This document shows positions 51,595 to 59,803 of a DNA stretch of 64,000 nt, piece after piece. The position numbers and the translations under genes were made by a program. The stretch is from an uncultured bacterium (lineage in GTDB: Bacteria; Verrucomicrobiota; Lentisphaeria; Oligosphaerales; Oligosphaeraceae). Under the pieces are notes generated by a model, which ran no database searches, had not been told where the DNA came from, and worked only from the letters and a program-made list of their open reading frames with translations. The stretch covers positions 1 through 64,000 of the forward strand of contig CACYQT010000024.1 of the NCBI GenBank assembly GCA_902776645.1, in the 5' to 3' direction. Each line of letters opens with the position of its first letter. The first letter of the stretch is position 1.

Positions 51595-53814
51595 ATGGAT
51601 AATCAATTTAAGTGGGTAAACTTTTATATAGAGTTTGCAACAAAATTATTGGAATACAAAAATGATAGAAGTTCTCTAATCAGCAAGATAAAGAATGTGT
51701 ATTCTGATATCCAGACGAAACTTCCAACACTCGAATATGACAATAATATGTTAAAGGATATTGATCCTTTTACAATATTTGCGTTATTTAATAAGGGAAT
51801 AAGTGATAAAAATCGTCTTTCAATCATTGGTGGAATAAAGAAAGAATTTGAAGTAGTTTCTGATTTACCTGATACCTTGTATGGTATTCCTTGTGTAAAT
51901 AATATGATGGCAACATTCTATGCCTTTGAAGGAAGCAAAGAAAGAAAAGATGATGATATCAACAATCTATGGGAAATGTATGAGGTTGCTATAACTCTTT
52001 CTGAAAAAGATACAAATGCAAACAGAGCATCATTCAGCATTGTATATGATCAAGTTAGAATGCAATATGCAATTCGTTGGAATCTGACAATGGGGCTGTA
52101 TTGGATTCGACCTTATTCATTTATAACTCTTGATTCTTTTTCCAGAGGTTTCATGAGCAATCCTGACAATGTTTCTGATGATGTGGTTGAGGAAATCAAA
52201 AAATTGAAGCCATATGACCTTCCAACAGCCGAAAAATATCTTTCTATTTGTGACAAGTGCCACTCTGTCATTGCAACAGGGAAATATGGATATTCATCTT
52301 TTCCAGAATTTTGTTATAATGCTTGGACAAAATCTGTAAAAGAAAATGGTAAAACAAAAGAAAACGGTGAGCAAGTTTCTGAAATTGATAAGCCTGTTGA
52401 AACGGATAATCTTACTCAAGAAAAAAACAATAATGCTCTTGGCGATGCTGATGTAAAAACAGTTCGTTATTGGGTTTATGCGCCAGGGGAAAAAGGTTAC
52501 TTATGGGAGGATTTTTATGATGCTGCTATCATGGCAATTGGTTGGTCTGAATTAGGGGATTTGAAAACTTATACTAGCAAGTCTGAAATGGTTCAGAAAC
52601 TTCAGGAAGCATGGGGAGGAAATTCAACATATTCGAATACAGCATTAGCTGCATGGCAATTTGTCAAAGATATTAAACCAGGTGATGTTGTCTTTGCCAA
52701 AAAAGGAGTTACCGAGATTCTAGGTCGCGGAATTGTTGAATCTGACTATGTGTATGATGAAGATGGTATAGGTGGTTATCCTCACATTCGCAAGGTAAGA
52801 TGGACGCATAAAGGCTGTTGGCAAATTGATGGGTTACCCCAGAAGACATTGACGGATATAACCAATTACACAGATTTTGTAAAAACAATAACTAAGTTCT
52901 TCGATGAAGATACTGATTCAGAGATAGAAGACACAACGATAAATGCTTATCCAGAATATTCAAAGAAAGATTTTCTTGATGAAGTCTATATGGATGAGAA
53001 AACATATAACAAGCTTGCAGGAGTGCTAAACAATAAGAAGAACATCATCTTGCAGGGAGCTCCTGGCGTTGGTAAGACGTTTGTTGCCAAACGACTAGCG
53101 TATTCTATTATGGGCGTAAAGGATGTTAATCGCGTCATGATGGTTCAATTTCACCAGAGCTATTCCTATGAAGACTTTATCATGGGGTTCAGACCATCGA
53201 AAAATGGTTTTGAAATAAAGACTGGTGCTTTCTATAACTTTTGCAAAAAAGCTGAACAAGATAGCGAAAATAAGTACTTTTTTATAATTGATGAGATAAA
53301 TCGTGGAAATTTGAGCAAGATTTTTGGTGAACTATTCATGTTGGTTGAAAATGACAAACGTGGGGAAAAGAATACATTACAATTGTTATATCGTGATGAA
53401 AAGTTTTATGTGCCAAGAAATGTTTATATTATTGGAATGATGAATACGGCGGATCGAAGCCTTGCCATGCTTGATTATGCACTTCGTAGAAGATTTGCAT
53501 TCTTTGATTTAAAGCCAGGCTTTACTACTGATGGATTTAAAGAATACAAGAACGCATTGAATAACAAGAAGTTTGATAAGTTGATCGAATGTGTTCAAAG
53601 TCTTAATGAACAGATTGCAATTGATGAATCTTTAGGTGAAGGATTCTGTATAGGCCATAGCTTTTTCTCCAATCTGCCAGCAGATGAAATAATGGATGAC
53701 AAGCTTCAGGAGATTGTGGAATATGAGCTGATTCCTTTATTGAAAGAGTATTGGTTTGATGAATCATCAAAAGTGAAAGATTGGAGCGAAAAGTTAAGGA
53801 GTTCTGTTAAGTGA
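51595..53814 (+). CDS. mcrB: McrB-type GTPase of a modification-dependent restriction system
   Basis: This 739-residue protein is the McrB motor and reader. N-terminal about 260 residues are a variable recognition region. At about 295-440 an EVE/YTH-like modified-base-reading domain is suggested by RYWVYAPGEKGYLWEDFYDAAIMAIGWSELGDL and GDVVFAKKGVTEILGRGIV. The AAA+ module has Walker A LQGAPGVGKT, Walker B FFIIDEINRGNLSKIFGE and the McrB GTPase signature MNTADRSLAMLDYALRRRF. It overlaps mcrC by 4 bp. SD AGGAAG. Strongly AT-rich compared with the host genes, a sign of transfer. It likely restricts DNA with modified bases from phages. Confidence 0.92.
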   Translation: MDNQFKWVNFYIEFATKLLEYKNDRSSLISKIKNVYSDIQTKLPTLEYDNNMLKDIDPFTIFALFNKGISDKNRLSIIGGIKKEFEVVSDLPDTLYGIPCVNNMMATFYAFEGSKERKDDDINNLWEMYEVAITLSEKDTNANRASFSIVYDQVRMQYAIRWNLTMGLYWIRPYSFITLDSFSRGFMSNPDNVSDDVVEEIKKLKPYDLPTAEKYLSICDKCHSVIATGKYGYSSFPEFCYNAWTKSVKENGKTKENGEQVSEIDKPVETDNLTQEKNNNALGDADVKTVRYWVYAPGEKGYLWEDFYDAAIMAIGWSELGDLKTYTSKSEMVQKLQEAWGGNSTYSNTALAAWQFVKDIKPGDVVFAKKGVTEILGRGIVESDYVYDEDGIGGYPHIRKVRWTHKGCWQIDGLPQKTLTDITNYTDFVKTITKFFDEDTDSEIEDTTINAYPEYSKKDFLDEVYMDEKTYNKLAGVLNNKKNIILQGAPGVGKTFVAKRLAYSIMGVKDVNRVMMVQFHQSYSYEDFIMGFRPSKNGFEIKTGAFYNFCKKAEQDSENKYFFIIDEINRGNLSKIFGELFMLVENDKRGEKNTLQLLYRDEKFYVPRNVYIIGMMNTADRSLAMLDYALRRRFAFFDLKPGFTTDGFKEYKNALNNKKFDKLIECVQSLNEQIAIDESLGEGFCIGHSFFSNLPADEIMDDKLQEIVEYELIPLLKEYWFDESSKVKDWSEKLRSSVK

Positions 53815-54848
53815 TCAGGATTCAAAACATCTACTATATGCTCGCCTACGCTTTTGATGTGTTGAATGCGCAGGGATACAAGAATGTAGCCACAGAAGAA
53901 TTTGAAAATGTAGCTGAACTTTGTGCTGCAATTCTTGTAGTAGGCATTTGTTCACTGATTAAGAAAGGTCTGGGAAAAGAGTATATTTCAGAGACAGAAG
54001 CATTGTCAACATTACGTGGCAAATTGGATATTTCAGAATCCATTAAAACACAAACTTTTCTGAAAAAGCAAATGATTTGTTCATATGATGATTTTTCTGT
54101 CAATTCTTTTATGAATCGGATTATAAAATCTACGGTTCTTGTCTTATTGAAAGGTAATATCTCAAAATCCCGAAAGAAAGAATTGAGAAAAATCATGGTT
54201 TTCTTTATGGATGTAGATGTAATTGATCTACACTCTATCAATTGGAATATACAATACAATAGAAATAATCAAACATATAGAATGATAGTTTCTATATGCT
54301 ATTTGATATTCAAAGGTTTATTGCAGACTCAATCAGATGGTACAACGAAACTGATGGATTTCTTGGATGAACGAAGAATGAACAAATTGTATGAAAAGTT
54401 CATTTTAGAATATTACAAGAAGGAACATCCAGAACTGACAGCTAATGCTTCACAAATTTCATGGCAATTAGATGATAATAATTGTGACATGCTACCAGTC
54501 ATGCAGTCCGATATTATGTTGACACAAAATGGAAATGTATTGATTATCGATGCAAAGTACTATTCCCATACCACCCAGAAGCAATATGACAAATATACAG
54601 TTCATTCAAACAATCTCTATCAGATATTCACGTATGTCAAAAACAAAGAAGCTGAATTAGCGATGCAATATCCGCATAAAGTTTCAGGTATGTTGTTATA
54701 CGCTAGAACAGATGAAGAAATATATCCTGAAAATGAATATCAAATGAGCGGTAATCAAATCGCAGTCAAGACATTAAATCTTGATTGTAATTTTGATATG
54801 ATAAAAAGTCAGCTTGATACAATTGCAGATAAATATTTTAAAGTTTAA
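53811..54848 (+). CDS. mcrC: McrC-type nuclease subunit
   Basis: The 345-residue McrC partner begins with GTG in the GTGA overlap with mcrB. N-terminal IQNIYYMLAYAFDVL is typical for the McrC N-terminus. The PD-(D/E)xK nuclease core is visible as MQSDIMLTQNGNVLIIDAKYY (Asp, Asp-Ala-Lys). It would be translocated by the GTPase ring and cut near modified sites. Complete length. Its last 11 bases overlap the 3' end of the convergent ATPase gene. Confidence 0.92.
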   Translation: MIRIQNIYYMLAYAFDVLNAQGYKNVATEEFENVAELCAAILVVGICSLIKKGLGKEYISETEALSTLRGKLDISESIKTQTFLKKQMICSYDDFSVNSFMNRIIKSTVLVLLKGNISKSRKKELRKIMVFFMDVDVIDLHSINWNIQYNRNNQTYRMIVSICYLIFKGLLQTQSDGTTKLMDFLDERRMNKLYEKFILEYYKKEHPELTANASQISWQLDDNNCDMLPVMQSDIMLTQNGNVLIIDAKYYSHTTQKQYDKYTVHSNNLYQIFTYVKNKEAELAMQYPHKVSGMLLYARTDEEIYPENEYQMSGNQIAVKTLNLDCNFDMIKSQLDTIADKYFKV

Positions 54849-56169
54849 AAGGCCTTGAAGGGCTTTTATCCCTTCTTACACTCACTGTGTTTTCTGAAAG
54901 AGCACATGCCTCGTAGAGGGAATTGAAAAGATCTGGCTTGGGAAGCGCACCAAGCACCCCTCTTTTGTATTTTTCAATCAAATCCGTGGTTTCACGAATA
55001 CCGTCCTCCGCGGCGCTGAATTCGCCAAGAGAGTAGAGATAGGCATGTTTGGTATCCTTGTGTGAAAACCATATCTGCTCTTTCCGGAAAAGCGTACGAC
55101 AGTCCAGAAGCGAGACGTCATGGACGGTGGCGATCAGTTGCGCCCTTTGATTCATTTCGTTGTTGAACATCGCGATGATTTCGCGGGTCAGCTTGAAATG
55201 CAGGCTGTTGTCCAACTCGTCCACGACAAGAATCCGCCCCTGTTCCAAAGCATTCAAAACATAACTCGCCAAGGCTGCAATCTTCTTGGTTCCAGTGGAA
55301 TCGAACAGGATGCTCGGAACTTGGACTCCCTTGTAAACGGAAGCCAGATGCAGTTTGTCCATGAATGCGTCGCCGAAACGAATTGAGGCTTCCTGTACGC
55401 CGTTTTTGTCAGGCTGCTTCTGCAACATATCAAAATTAAATGCTGTGCCAAACTCTTCTTCCGAAAGATATTTATAATCATTAAGGAATAAATCAGCGTT
55501 TTTGACGAAATCGGCGATCTTCTTCCGCTGTTCAGAAGAGGCTTTCATCATCTCGACTGTTTTATTAAGAGGAATGTTATTCATGTCAATGACATCGATG
55601 CTTGAGGCGAAAGCGACGAGGAGGCTCTTCATGTGATCCAATATCGGAAAACGGGATGTGTCAAGAACATGCATGAGCAGATTGCCTTTGGAGGCCAGTT
55701 CCATCATGTCCGCAAGTTTCCCATCTTCGCTTTCATTCTTGTTTTCATGGCAATTGCGGAGCAGCCAGACCTTCTCCTTGCGGTTGCCATACTTGTCCCG
55801 CTGGACTTCCGCAAAACGTTCATAAACGTATTCGGAACTGCCAGTGTTGTATTTGATTGAATACAAGTATTCAAGGCCATTCGCCGAGAATGTGACGGCT
55901 AGGCTGCATGTCGAATCGGAGGAGAAGAGATTCTTCTCAAGTTTGGATTGCGTATTGAGAATGATTCCTTTCAGTGTCGCCATAATTTTGACGAGATTGG
56001 TCTTGCCGGAGTTGTTCGGGCCGATGACGATGGCGGATTTTACGACATGGATTTTCCCGGCGGGCACAATGTTCTGGGCAAAGCGTTTACTCTGCAAATT
56101 GGCCTGAAGTGAAAATTCCGTCTCTGTGTCGTAGATGAGGCAGTTGTTTATGGAAAGAGAAATCAGCAT
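54838..56169 (-). CDS. ABC-type AAA ATPase (RloA/AbiEii-like, AAA_15/AAA_21)
   Basis: The 443-residue ATPase has Walker A AIVIGPNNSGKTNLVKIM near residue 50, a middle helical insertion, an ABC-like signature region (FDSTGTKKIAALASYVLNALEQ), Walker B RILVVDELDNSLHFKL and the H-loop LIATVHDVSLLD. Such OLD/RloA-type ATPases are common in phage-defence loci, often with a nuclease partner; none is adjacent except McrBC. The gene has its own promoter and SD AAGGAG. It is closer to host GC than mcrBC, so the two may have arrived separately. Confidence 0.82.
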   Translation of the reverse strand: MLISLSINNCLIYDTETEFSLQANLQSKRFAQNIVPAGKIHVVKSAIVIGPNNSGKTNLVKIMATLKGIILNTQSKLEKNLFSSDSTCSLAVTFSANGLEYLYSIKYNTGSSEYVYERFAEVQRDKYGNRKEKVWLLRNCHENKNESEDGKLADMMELASKGNLLMHVLDTSRFPILDHMKSLLVAFASSIDVIDMNNIPLNKTVEMMKASSEQRKKIADFVKNADLFLNDYKYLSEEEFGTAFNFDMLQKQPDKNGVQEASIRFGDAFMDKLHLASVYKGVQVPSILFDSTGTKKIAALASYVLNALEQGRILVVDELDNSLHFKLTREIIAMFNNEMNQRAQLIATVHDVSLLDCRTLFRKEQIWFSHKDTKHAYLYSLGEFSAAEDGIRETTDLIEKYKRGVLGALPKPDLFNSLYEACALSENTVSVRRDKSPSRPFKL

Positions 56170-56194
56170 GGCGGCTCCTTGTTATGGAGTCACT

Positions 56195-56222
56195 ATTATA
56201 GCATGTATTATTTTACATGCAA
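56195..56222 (-). promoter_or_regulatory. Sigma70 promoter with internal palindrome for the AAA ATPase
   Basis: On the minus strand TTGCAT (56217-56222), 16-nt spacer, TATAAT (56195-56200). The palindrome GCATGTA-AAATAA-TACATGC spans the end of the -35 box and the spacer, a typical repressor-site position. No regulator gene is next to it. Confidence 0.65.
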
Positions 56223-56319
56223 ATAAATAGCATGAAAAATAAACACAAAAAAAAAATGGCAATGGGGCGCCGTCATTACCTCAATAACGGGACGGTGCGC
56301 AGCAAATCCGAGACCGCAG

Positions 56320-56415
56320 GGGGGACGCACAGCGGCACACACAAAGCCGCAGGCGGGACGCCCAGCGGCACTACACAAAAAGGGCTGTTGCCAAAAAGCA
56401 ACAGCCCTTTTCATG
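56320..56415 (-). repeat. Right island-boundary hairpin element, inverted
   Basis: GGGCTGTTGC (56382-56391) and GCAACAGCCC (56398-56407) form the same hairpin as at 47953-47979. Read on the minus strand it is followed by CCCTTTTTGTGTAGTGCCG and GGGCGTCCCGCC, closely matching the left element (CCCTTTTTGTATAGTGTCG, GGCGTCCCGCC). It doubles as a terminator for the ferredoxin gene at 56431. A second GC palindrome block of the same type lies at 56320-56350. Confidence 0.82.
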
Positions 56416-56430
56416 TTTTTTGCGCTATGC

Positions 56431-56607
56431 TCAGTCTTTGATTTCGATGGCTTCGCTCGGGCAGGCTTCCTTGCAGGCGCCGCAGCTCACGCAATCATCT
56501 TTCTTGACAGTGGCGACACCGTCAACGACTTTGATGGCTTCAACGGGGCATTCGCCTTCGCAGGAACCGCAACCAACGCATTTCTCTTTGTCAACTTCAG
56601 CAGGCAT
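56431..56607 (-). CDS. 2[4Fe-4S] ferredoxin
   Basis: A 58-residue clostridial-type ferredoxin with CVGCGSCEGECPVEAIK and CVSCGACKEACPSEAIE. It would accept electrons from the 2-oxoacid oxidoreductase and feed HydABC. Start 56607 (MPAEVDKEKC) has GGAG 9 nt upstream; upstream in-frame codons are not ferredoxin-like. It ends at the boundary hairpin of the island. Confidence 0.95.
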   Translation of the reverse strand: MPAEVDKEKCVGCGSCEGECPVEAIKVVDGVATVKKDDCVSCGACKEACPSEAIEIKD

Positions 56608-56715
56608 GGTCTTCTCCAATGTGTTTTCTGTTCTCTGTCCGACTGCGGACCGTGCCGCGACACCGTCAGGCAATTCTACAATTTAATAAGTCTATCCAGA
56701 TAGTCAAACTTTTTT

Positions 56716-57291
56716 TCAGAACTTTGTTCCGACGCGGCCAAGAAACTTGCCCGTACGCGTGTCGATTCGGACGACTTCGCCCTGCTCCATGTATTCCGGC
56801 ACCTGGATTTCCAGACCGGTCTGCGTCTTGGCGGATTTGCCGCGATTCGTCGCGCTCTGGCCTTTGATGGCGGGATCGCATTCCACCAGTTCCAGTTCAA
56901 CGACATCCGGCAGGCGGATGCCGACGATGCGGTCTTCCAGAATCAACGCGCTGATGCCTTCCATGTCTTCGACGAGATAGTATTTGTCGTCGCCGATGAT
57001 TTCAGCGGCGAGCGGGAACTGCTCGAACGACTCCACGTCCATGAAGACATAGTCGTTGCCTTCCTTATATAAATACTGCACTTCCTGCTGGCGGAAGTCC
57101 GGTTCGTCATAGCTGTCTTCGCCTTTGCAGGAAAGATCGGTCTTCATCTGCGTCAGAAGATTCCGGCAGCGGACTTTGTAGATGGTCGCCGCGCCGCGGG
57201 CGGACGGCGTGTGCTTTTCGACGGATTCGATGATGTGCGGAGCGCCGTTGACCGTGATCACGCCGCCGCTGGCAAATTGTTTTACGAGCAT
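56716..57291 (-). CDS. efpL: Elongation factor P-like protein, EfpL/YeiP type
   Basis: The 191-residue three-domain EF-P paralogue. The domain-I loop reads KHTPSARGAATIYKVRCRNL, matching the YeiP/EfpL form (SPTARGAATLYK) and not the classical EF-P loop with Lys (PGKGQA); the tip residue is therefore Arg, needing no beta-lysylation. The C-terminus LEIQVPEYMEQGEVVRIDTRTGKFLGR also matches YeiP. It relieves ribosome stalling at proline and some other motifs. It lies between pheT and the ferredoxin. No epmA/earP partner seen in the window. Confidence 0.88.
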   Translation of the reverse strand: MLVKQFASGGVITVNGAPHIIESVEKHTPSARGAATIYKVRCRNLLTQMKTDLSCKGEDSYDEPDFRQQEVQYLYKEGNDYVFMDVESFEQFPLAAEIIGDDKYYLVEDMEGISALILEDRIVGIRLPDVVELELVECDPAIKGQSATNRGKSAKTQTGLEIQVPEYMEQGEVVRIDTRTGKFLGRVGTKF

Positions 57292-57311
57292 GTTCCTTTC
57301 CTTATTTATTA

Positions 57312-57402
57312 TAGTGATTAGTGATTAGTGATTAGTGATTAGGGGTTAGGGGTTAGGGGTTAGTGATTAGTGGCTAGTGATTAGTGGTCAGTGGCCAGTG
57401 AA
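57312..57402. repeat. Thirteen exact-frame TAGTGAT heptamers
   Basis: The 91 bases are precisely 13 units of 7: TAGTGAT x4, TAGGGGT x3, then TAGTGAT, TAGTGGC, TAGTGAT, TAGTGGT, CAGTGGC, CAGTGAA. It starts 21 bp before the efpL start and ends directly against the pheT stop. It is the longest word array in the window. Unit variants cluster, suggesting slippage or unit conversion. Confidence 0.9.
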
Positions 57403-59759
57403 TCAACGGAGCTCGACATTGAGCTTCGTCGCCAGTTCCTGACGGATCTTCTCCTGGATCTTGTTGACTTCGTCATCCGTCAGCGTCCGTTCGGGATGGC
57501 GGTACATGATCGTGTAGGCCATGCTGCGGCGGTCTTTGCCCAGCACCTTTTCGTCTTCATAGATATCGAACAGATCGATCTTCTCGACGTTCGGAAGCTT
57601 CATGGCCTTCACGGTGTCGATGACCTGCTGGTTCGTCAGGCCGGCGGGAGCGACGAAGGAAATATCCCGCGCCGTTCCAGGGAACTGCGGCAGAGGCTGA
57701 TAGGCGATCGCCGCGCCGTGCAGCTGCTTCAACGCATCGAAATCGATCAACGCCACGAACAGCGGGTTGCGCATGCGCATACCTTTCACGAGTTCGTCCG
57801 CAACCTGCCCGAAGATGATCACATTGTTCTTGCGGATGGTCCACGCCGCGCATGCACCACGCTTGAACGCGGGATGTTCGGCGGCCGTCCATTCGTATTT
57901 CGTCAGGCGGCGCATCTCCAGCCAGCTCTCCAGCAGGCCTTTCATGTCGTAGAAATCAAGCCGTTCGGCCTCTTCCGCGCCATAGCGGCCAAGCTGACGA
58001 TGGCCCGTCAGCAGAATGGCGATCTGCGTGGCTTCGCAAAGCTCCTCGCCCTTCTTCTGGAAGACGCGGCCCGTCTCGAACATGCGCAGGTCATGCTCAT
58101 TGCGGGAAACATTGTGGTTGACGACCTGCAGGATGCCCGGCAGCATCGTCGGCCGCATGTAGGCGAGATCCGCGCTGATCGGATTCGAGACCTTCACCAG
58201 CTGCTCCTCCGTCAGGCCGGAGCCCAAAAGGCACTGCTGCTGGGAGAACATCGTGTAGTTCAGAATTTCATCAAGCCCCAACGAAAGCAGTTGCGCGCGA
58301 GTCTCTTCCATCGGAATGAACTTGTCGTCTTTGATGTTTCCGACCAATTTCGCGGCGACGGGGGCTTCCGGAATCTTGTCCAGCCCCTGCATCTGCGCGA
58401 CTTCCTCCCAGAGGTCGTATTCATGCAGCAGGTCGAAACGCCAACCGGGCGTATGGACGGAGACTTTTTCGTCATCAATGGCTGTCACCGTGATGCCGCG
58501 GCGTTTGAAGCAGTCCGCAATCTCCGCAGCCGTCAGCTTGAGTCCGAGAACGTTGTTGCAGCGCGCCACGTTGCAGTTCAGATCATATTCCGCGAAGGGC
58601 TTGCCGTAGCGGTCGATGACGCCGGAGACCTGCTTCGCGCCGCAGAGTTCGCAAAGCAGCGACGCCGCGCGGGCGCTGGCGTAGGCGGTCGTTTCAGGGC
58701 TGACGCCGCGTTCGTAGCGGTAGGACGAATCGGAGGAGATGTTCAACTTGCGGCTGCTGATGCGGATGTTCGAGCGGTCGAACGTCGCGGCCTCCAGAAG
58801 AACCGTCGTCGTGTTGTCGGTGATCATGCTGTTTTCACCGCCCATGATACCGGCCAGCGCGACGCCTTTTTCGGCATCCGCGATGAGCAGGTTGTCATGC
58901 ATCAGCTTGGACTTCGTGCCGTCCAGCGTGACGATTTCCTCTCCGTCCGCCGCACGGCGGACGATGATCTTGTGCCCCGCAAGCGTCGTCAAATCGAACG
59001 CATGCAACGGGTTGCCGTATTCCAGCATGACGAAGTTCGTGATGTCGACCACGTTGTTGATGGAACGCAGGCCGACGGCCGTCAGCCGTTTCACCAGCCA
59101 TTCGGGCGACGGGCCGACTTTCACACCCGTGAACACGCGGGCGATGTACCGCGGGCAGAGTTCCGGTTCGCGGACTTCGACGGACGCGAAATCTTCGATC
59201 TTCGCGTTTTCGCGCCCGTCTGGGCGGCGGCCTCGCGGGCGATGCCGATGTGGGACAGCCAGTCCGGACGGTTCGGCGTGACTTCCCAATCGATCACGCT
59301 GTCGCTTTCATACAAATCGGTCAGCGGAGCGCCAAGCGGAGCGTCGTCCGGCAGGATGAGCAGGCCGGTATGGTCGTTGCTCAGGCCCAATTCACGGGCG
59401 GAGCAAAGCATGCCGTTGGATTCGACGCCGCGCAGTTTCGCCTTTTTGATTTTGAAATCGCCGAAAACCGTGCCGATGGTCGCGCAAGGGACGCGCTTTC
59501 CGGCGTCGCAATTCGGTGCGCCGCAGACGATTTGCAACGGTTCGCCACTGCCGATGTTCACTTTGCAGACGCTCATGTGGTCCGAATCCGGATGCGGCTC
59601 GCGAGAGAGAATCTCCGCCACGACGACGCCTTTCGGAATCGTGCCAGACTCTTCGATGCCTTCGACTTCCAGTCCCGCGCCCGTCAGACGCGACGCCAGT
59701 TCCTTGGCGTCCCATGGGATGTCAACGTAATCCTTCAACCATTGCAATGATGTTTTCAT
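57403..59759 (-). CDS. pheT: Phenylalanyl-tRNA synthetase beta subunit, with one-base frameshift
   Basis: PheT is the large subunit of the (alpha-beta)2 synthetase. N-terminal part (frame 1): [16 protein letters not shown], the tRNA-binding EMAP-like domain ([21 protein letters not shown]), [24 protein letters not shown]. After the shift near 59210-59218 the second frame gives [26 protein letters not shown], then [21 protein letters not shown], the B5 domain and the C-terminal anticodon-like domain. The span of 2,357 bp is one base short of 786 codons. An essential gene in this state points to a sequencing or assembly error. pheS is not in the window. Confidence 0.93.
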
Positions 59760-59803
59760 GACGAATCCTTTTTATTTTTAAATAGTTAGTAATAAGCAAA
59801 GTG

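Noticed and set aside
54838-56169. AAA ATPase as part of a Septu- or retron-type two-gene defence system
   Set aside because: No adjacent HNH nuclease, reverse transcriptase or RloB-like partner was found on its strand; it is left as a single RloA/AbiEii-like ATPase.
57312-57402. Possible CRISPR array
   Set aside because: Units are only 7 bp without spacers; the other arrays have 7-19-bp units. No cas genes are present.
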